The translations under genes were made by a program, and so were the position numbers. From an uncultured Selenomonadales bacterium (lineage in GTDB: Bacteria; Bacillota; Negativicutes; Selenomonadales; Selenomonadaceae): a DNA stretch of 6,998 bases. Of the stretch, positions 5,604 through 6,998 are shown in pieces; positions within the stretch are counted from its first letter, which is position 1; each line of letters begins with the position of its first letter. A model generated the notes under the pieces. That model did not search any database. It saw nothing but the letters and a program-made list of their open reading frames with translations, and had not been told where the DNA came from. The stretch covers positions 1 through 6,998 of the forward strand of contig CAMJAZ010000084.1 in NCBI GenBank assembly GCA_946403735.1, in the 5' to 3' direction.

Positions 5604-6458
5604 TTGAAACAGATTATAATTAACGCTGATGATTTTGGACGGCATACGCTGATAAACCGCGCAGTTCAAATTGCGTATGAAAAAGGTTGCTTGAAGTCTA
5701 CGACGATTATGGCAGGCGGCATTGCATTCGACGACGCAGTTAGTACGGCGAACAAACTTTCAAACTTAGGCGTTGGCGTTCATCTAACTTTGGCGAATGG
5801 CAATCCAATTTTACCGCCAAATAAAATTCCTTCGCTCGTCACGGCGGAAGGAACTTTTTATGACAATCACGCCGCCTTTCTTAAACGTTACCTTCAAGGC
5901 AAAATTAATTTGGACGAAGTACGCGCCGAACTTGCCGCGCAGATTGAAAAAGTTAAACGTGCTGGCTTGAACTTGACGCACGTTGACAGTCACCAACACT
6001 TACACCACGTGCCGAAAATTATTGATATAGTTTTGGAGCTGGCGGACGCGGCTGGCATTCACGCGATAAGAATTTCTGACACGAAAATTTTTGAAGGCGA
6101 ATTTGGCGGCATTGGTCAATTTATCGGTCGCGTAGGTTTAGCGTCGCTGGCGAAATTTGCCGCACATAAAGTTCACGCGAAAAATTTTTTGTCGCCGAAT
6201 CATTTCACGGGCATTGTGGCTGGCGAATCCGTAACGGAAAAATTTATGCTGAATTTAATTGAAAATCTGCGCGAAGGTACAACGGAAGTTATGTTGCATC
6301 CTGGCACGGAAAATTCTACGTTGAAAAATTTTTGTCAATGGGAACACGATTTTGAGGCTGAATTAAACGCCGTCACGTCACCGAAAGTTTTAAAATTGCT
6401 TGATGAAAAAAAAATCGCGGCAGTAAATTTTTCCGCGTTGAGGGCTAATGATGAATGA
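5604..6458 (+). CDS. ChbG/HpnK (YdjC-like) carbohydrate deacetylase
   Basis: Metal-dependent amidohydrolase of the YdjC superfamily, which removes acetyl groups from N-acetylated sugars or glycolipids. The product has 284 residues, normal for the family. It contains NADDFG (7-12, metal-binding D9/D10), GVHLTL with H60, HVDSHQHLHHVP (126-137) with further metal and catalytic histidines, and EVMLHPG (228-234). The start is TTG at 5604 with GAGGA at 5592-5596; the family motif begins at residue 7, so no upstream residues are missing. No signal peptide is seen, so it acts in the cytoplasm. Family substrates include chitooligosaccharides (ChbG) and hopanoid precursors (HpnK). There is no chitobiose transport gene here, and coupling to a GtrA-like protein favours a lipid-linked or surface-glycan substrate. 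That last point is inference. Confidence 0.9.
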   Translation: MKQIIINADDFGRHTLINRAVQIAYEKGCLKSTTIMAGGIAFDDAVSTANKLSNLGVGVHLTLANGNPILPPNKIPSLVTAEGTFYDNHAAFLKRYLQGKINLDEVRAELAAQIEKVKRAGLNLTHVDSHQHLHHVPKIIDIVLELADAAGIHAIRISDTKIFEGEFGGIGQFIGRVGLASLAKFAAHKVHAKNFLSPNHFTGIVAGESVTEKFMLNLIENLREGTTEVMLHPGTENSTLKNFCQWEHDFEAELNAVTSPKVLKLLDEKKIAAVNFSALRANDE

Positions 6459-6831
6459 AAGATTTTTAGAAATTGTAAGATTTTGTTTTGTAGGTGGACT
6501 GTCGCTTTTAGTTGACTGCGGCGTTTTGTACGGCTTGACAGAATTTTTTGGCGTCCATTACCTTTATTCGGCAGGAATTTCATTTACAGTGTCCGTCATC
6601 TTCAACTATTGGCTCTGCGTCGTCTATGTTTTCAAGGGCGCGAAAAAACAAACTGCGCGGCAAGCAACAATTTTCATAGGCTCAAGCGTCGTGGGATTAG
6701 GCTTGAATCAACTTTGTATGTGGTTTTTCGTGGAGATTGTCACGTTGCATTATATGTTGGCGAAATTGGGCGCAACAGTTATCGTGACGCTTTGGAATTA
6801 CGTGATGAAACGTAAAGCGATTAACGGTTAA
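6451..6831 (+). CDS. GtrA-family membrane protein
   Basis: Small integral membrane protein of the GtrA family (polyprenyl-phosphate-sugar flippase type), linked to decoration of surface polysaccharide, teichoic acid or O-antigen. It has 126 residues and four hydrophobic segments at about 7-29, 37-61, 71-94 and 96-117. Family marks are RFCFVGGLSLLVD near the N-terminus, FNYWLCVVYVF in the second helix and WNYVMKRK at the end. GAGGG at 6440-6444 is 6 bases from the ATG at 6451; an ATG directly before it (6448) is only 3 bases away and less likely. The gene overlaps the deacetylase stop by 8 bases, so the two are co-translated. No glycosyltransferase is visible nearby. The carried lipid-sugar is unknown. 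Confidence 0.88.
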   Translation: MNERFLEIVRFCFVGGLSLLVDCGVLYGLTEFFGVHYLYSAGISFTVSVIFNYWLCVVYVFKGAKKQTARQATIFIGSSVVGLGLNQLCMWFFVEIVTLHYMLAKLGATVIVTLWNYVMKRKAING

Positions 6832-6998
6832 ATTTCATCGACGCTTTTAATAACAATTTCGCCGTTCGTGTCGCGGTAAATGACATTGGCAATTTGCGCG
6901 TTTTTAATCATACGGCGGCACATAAGGCACGGCGCACCAGATGCAAAGCTACCGTCAGCAACATTTATTCCGACGATATAAATTGTAGCGCCTTGCAT
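6828..6998 (-). CDS. CMP/dCMP-type zinc deaminase, C-terminal part (cut by window edge)
   Basis: The 56 visible residues end at a TAA (6830-6828). They contain ATIYIVG and then APCLMCRRMIKNAQIANVIY, where PCxxC supplies two zinc-binding cysteines (24 and 27 of the visible part) of the cytidine/deoxycytidylate deaminase fold. The first zinc ligand and proton-shuttling glutamate (H[AV]E motif) are not present, so they must lie beyond the right edge. The ATG at 6998 is therefore most likely an internal methionine. The reaction would be hydrolytic deamination of a cytosine-type nucleotide or a related base. The subfamily (dCMP deaminase or a general CMP/dCMP deaminase) cannot be decided from this piece. 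Its stop overlaps the gtrA stop. Confidence 0.8.
   Translation of the reverse strand: MQGATIYIVGINVADGSFASGAPCLMCRRMIKNAQIANVIYRDTNGEIVIKSVDEI

Noticed and set aside
6948..6998. ATG at the right edge as the start of a tiny protein
   Set aside because: The PCxxC motif needs the upstream H[AV]E half of the deaminase fold, so the gene should continue beyond the window.

Overview
The window reads as a compact bacterial chromosome segment from an A+T-rich anaerobe, most likely a Bacillota member. A diderm class such as the Negativicutes would fit the content (pyrophosphate-type phosphofructokinase, a GtrA-type envelope flippase), but that placement is a guess: no rRNA or marker tree is available. 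Shine-Dalgarno (SD) sites are strong (AGGAGG, GGAGG, GAGG), GTG and TTG starts are used, and the non-coding parts are A/T-rich. Nothing here looks like a phage, insertion sequence, CRISPR array or secretion system. Almost every gene belongs to a known family.

Layout: (1) 1-1551, minus strand, the first 517 codons of a membrane-anchored MutS-like ATPase, cut off by the left edge. (2) 1552-1747, a divergent control region with a promoter on each strand, a terminator-type hairpin between them, and a small leader hairpin before rplS. (3) 1748-2101, plus strand, ribosomal protein L19. (4) 2237-3983, plus strand, two overlapping inner-membrane permeases of the nickel/peptide ABC importer class (NikB/NikC-like), with no ATPase or binding protein beside them. 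(5) 4128-5390, minus strand, a phosphofructokinase with the residues of the pyrophosphate-dependent type, followed by a clear terminator. (6) 5391-5603, a second divergent control region, again with opposed promoters and a hairpin between them. (7) 5604-6831, plus strand, a translationally coupled pair: a ChbG/HpnK (YdjC-like) deacetylase and a GtrA-family membrane protein. (8) 6828-6998, minus strand, the C-terminal part of a CMP/dCMP-type deaminase, cut off by the right edge and meeting gtrA tail to tail.

The most unusual material lies between the genes. Three intergenic sites carry seven-base tandem repeats of two related kinds (GTAGTTA-like and GAATTAA-like). Two of these sites form an ungapped 50-bp inverted pair, 38 of 50 positions identical by my count, that exactly brackets the permease pair. 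The third is eleven heptamers long and runs directly into the ribosome-binding site of the deacetylase gene. In addition, an 11-bp hairpin with a T-run lies over the ribosome-binding site of the first permease gene.

Functionally the genes are mostly unrelated housekeeping or accessory units placed side by side: translation (L19), metal or peptide import, glycolysis/gluconeogenesis, surface glycan or lipid modification (deacetylase plus flippase), and pyrimidine deamination. I do not see an obvious undescribed multi-gene system. The best candidates for new biology are the heptamer repeats and the hairpin arrangements.
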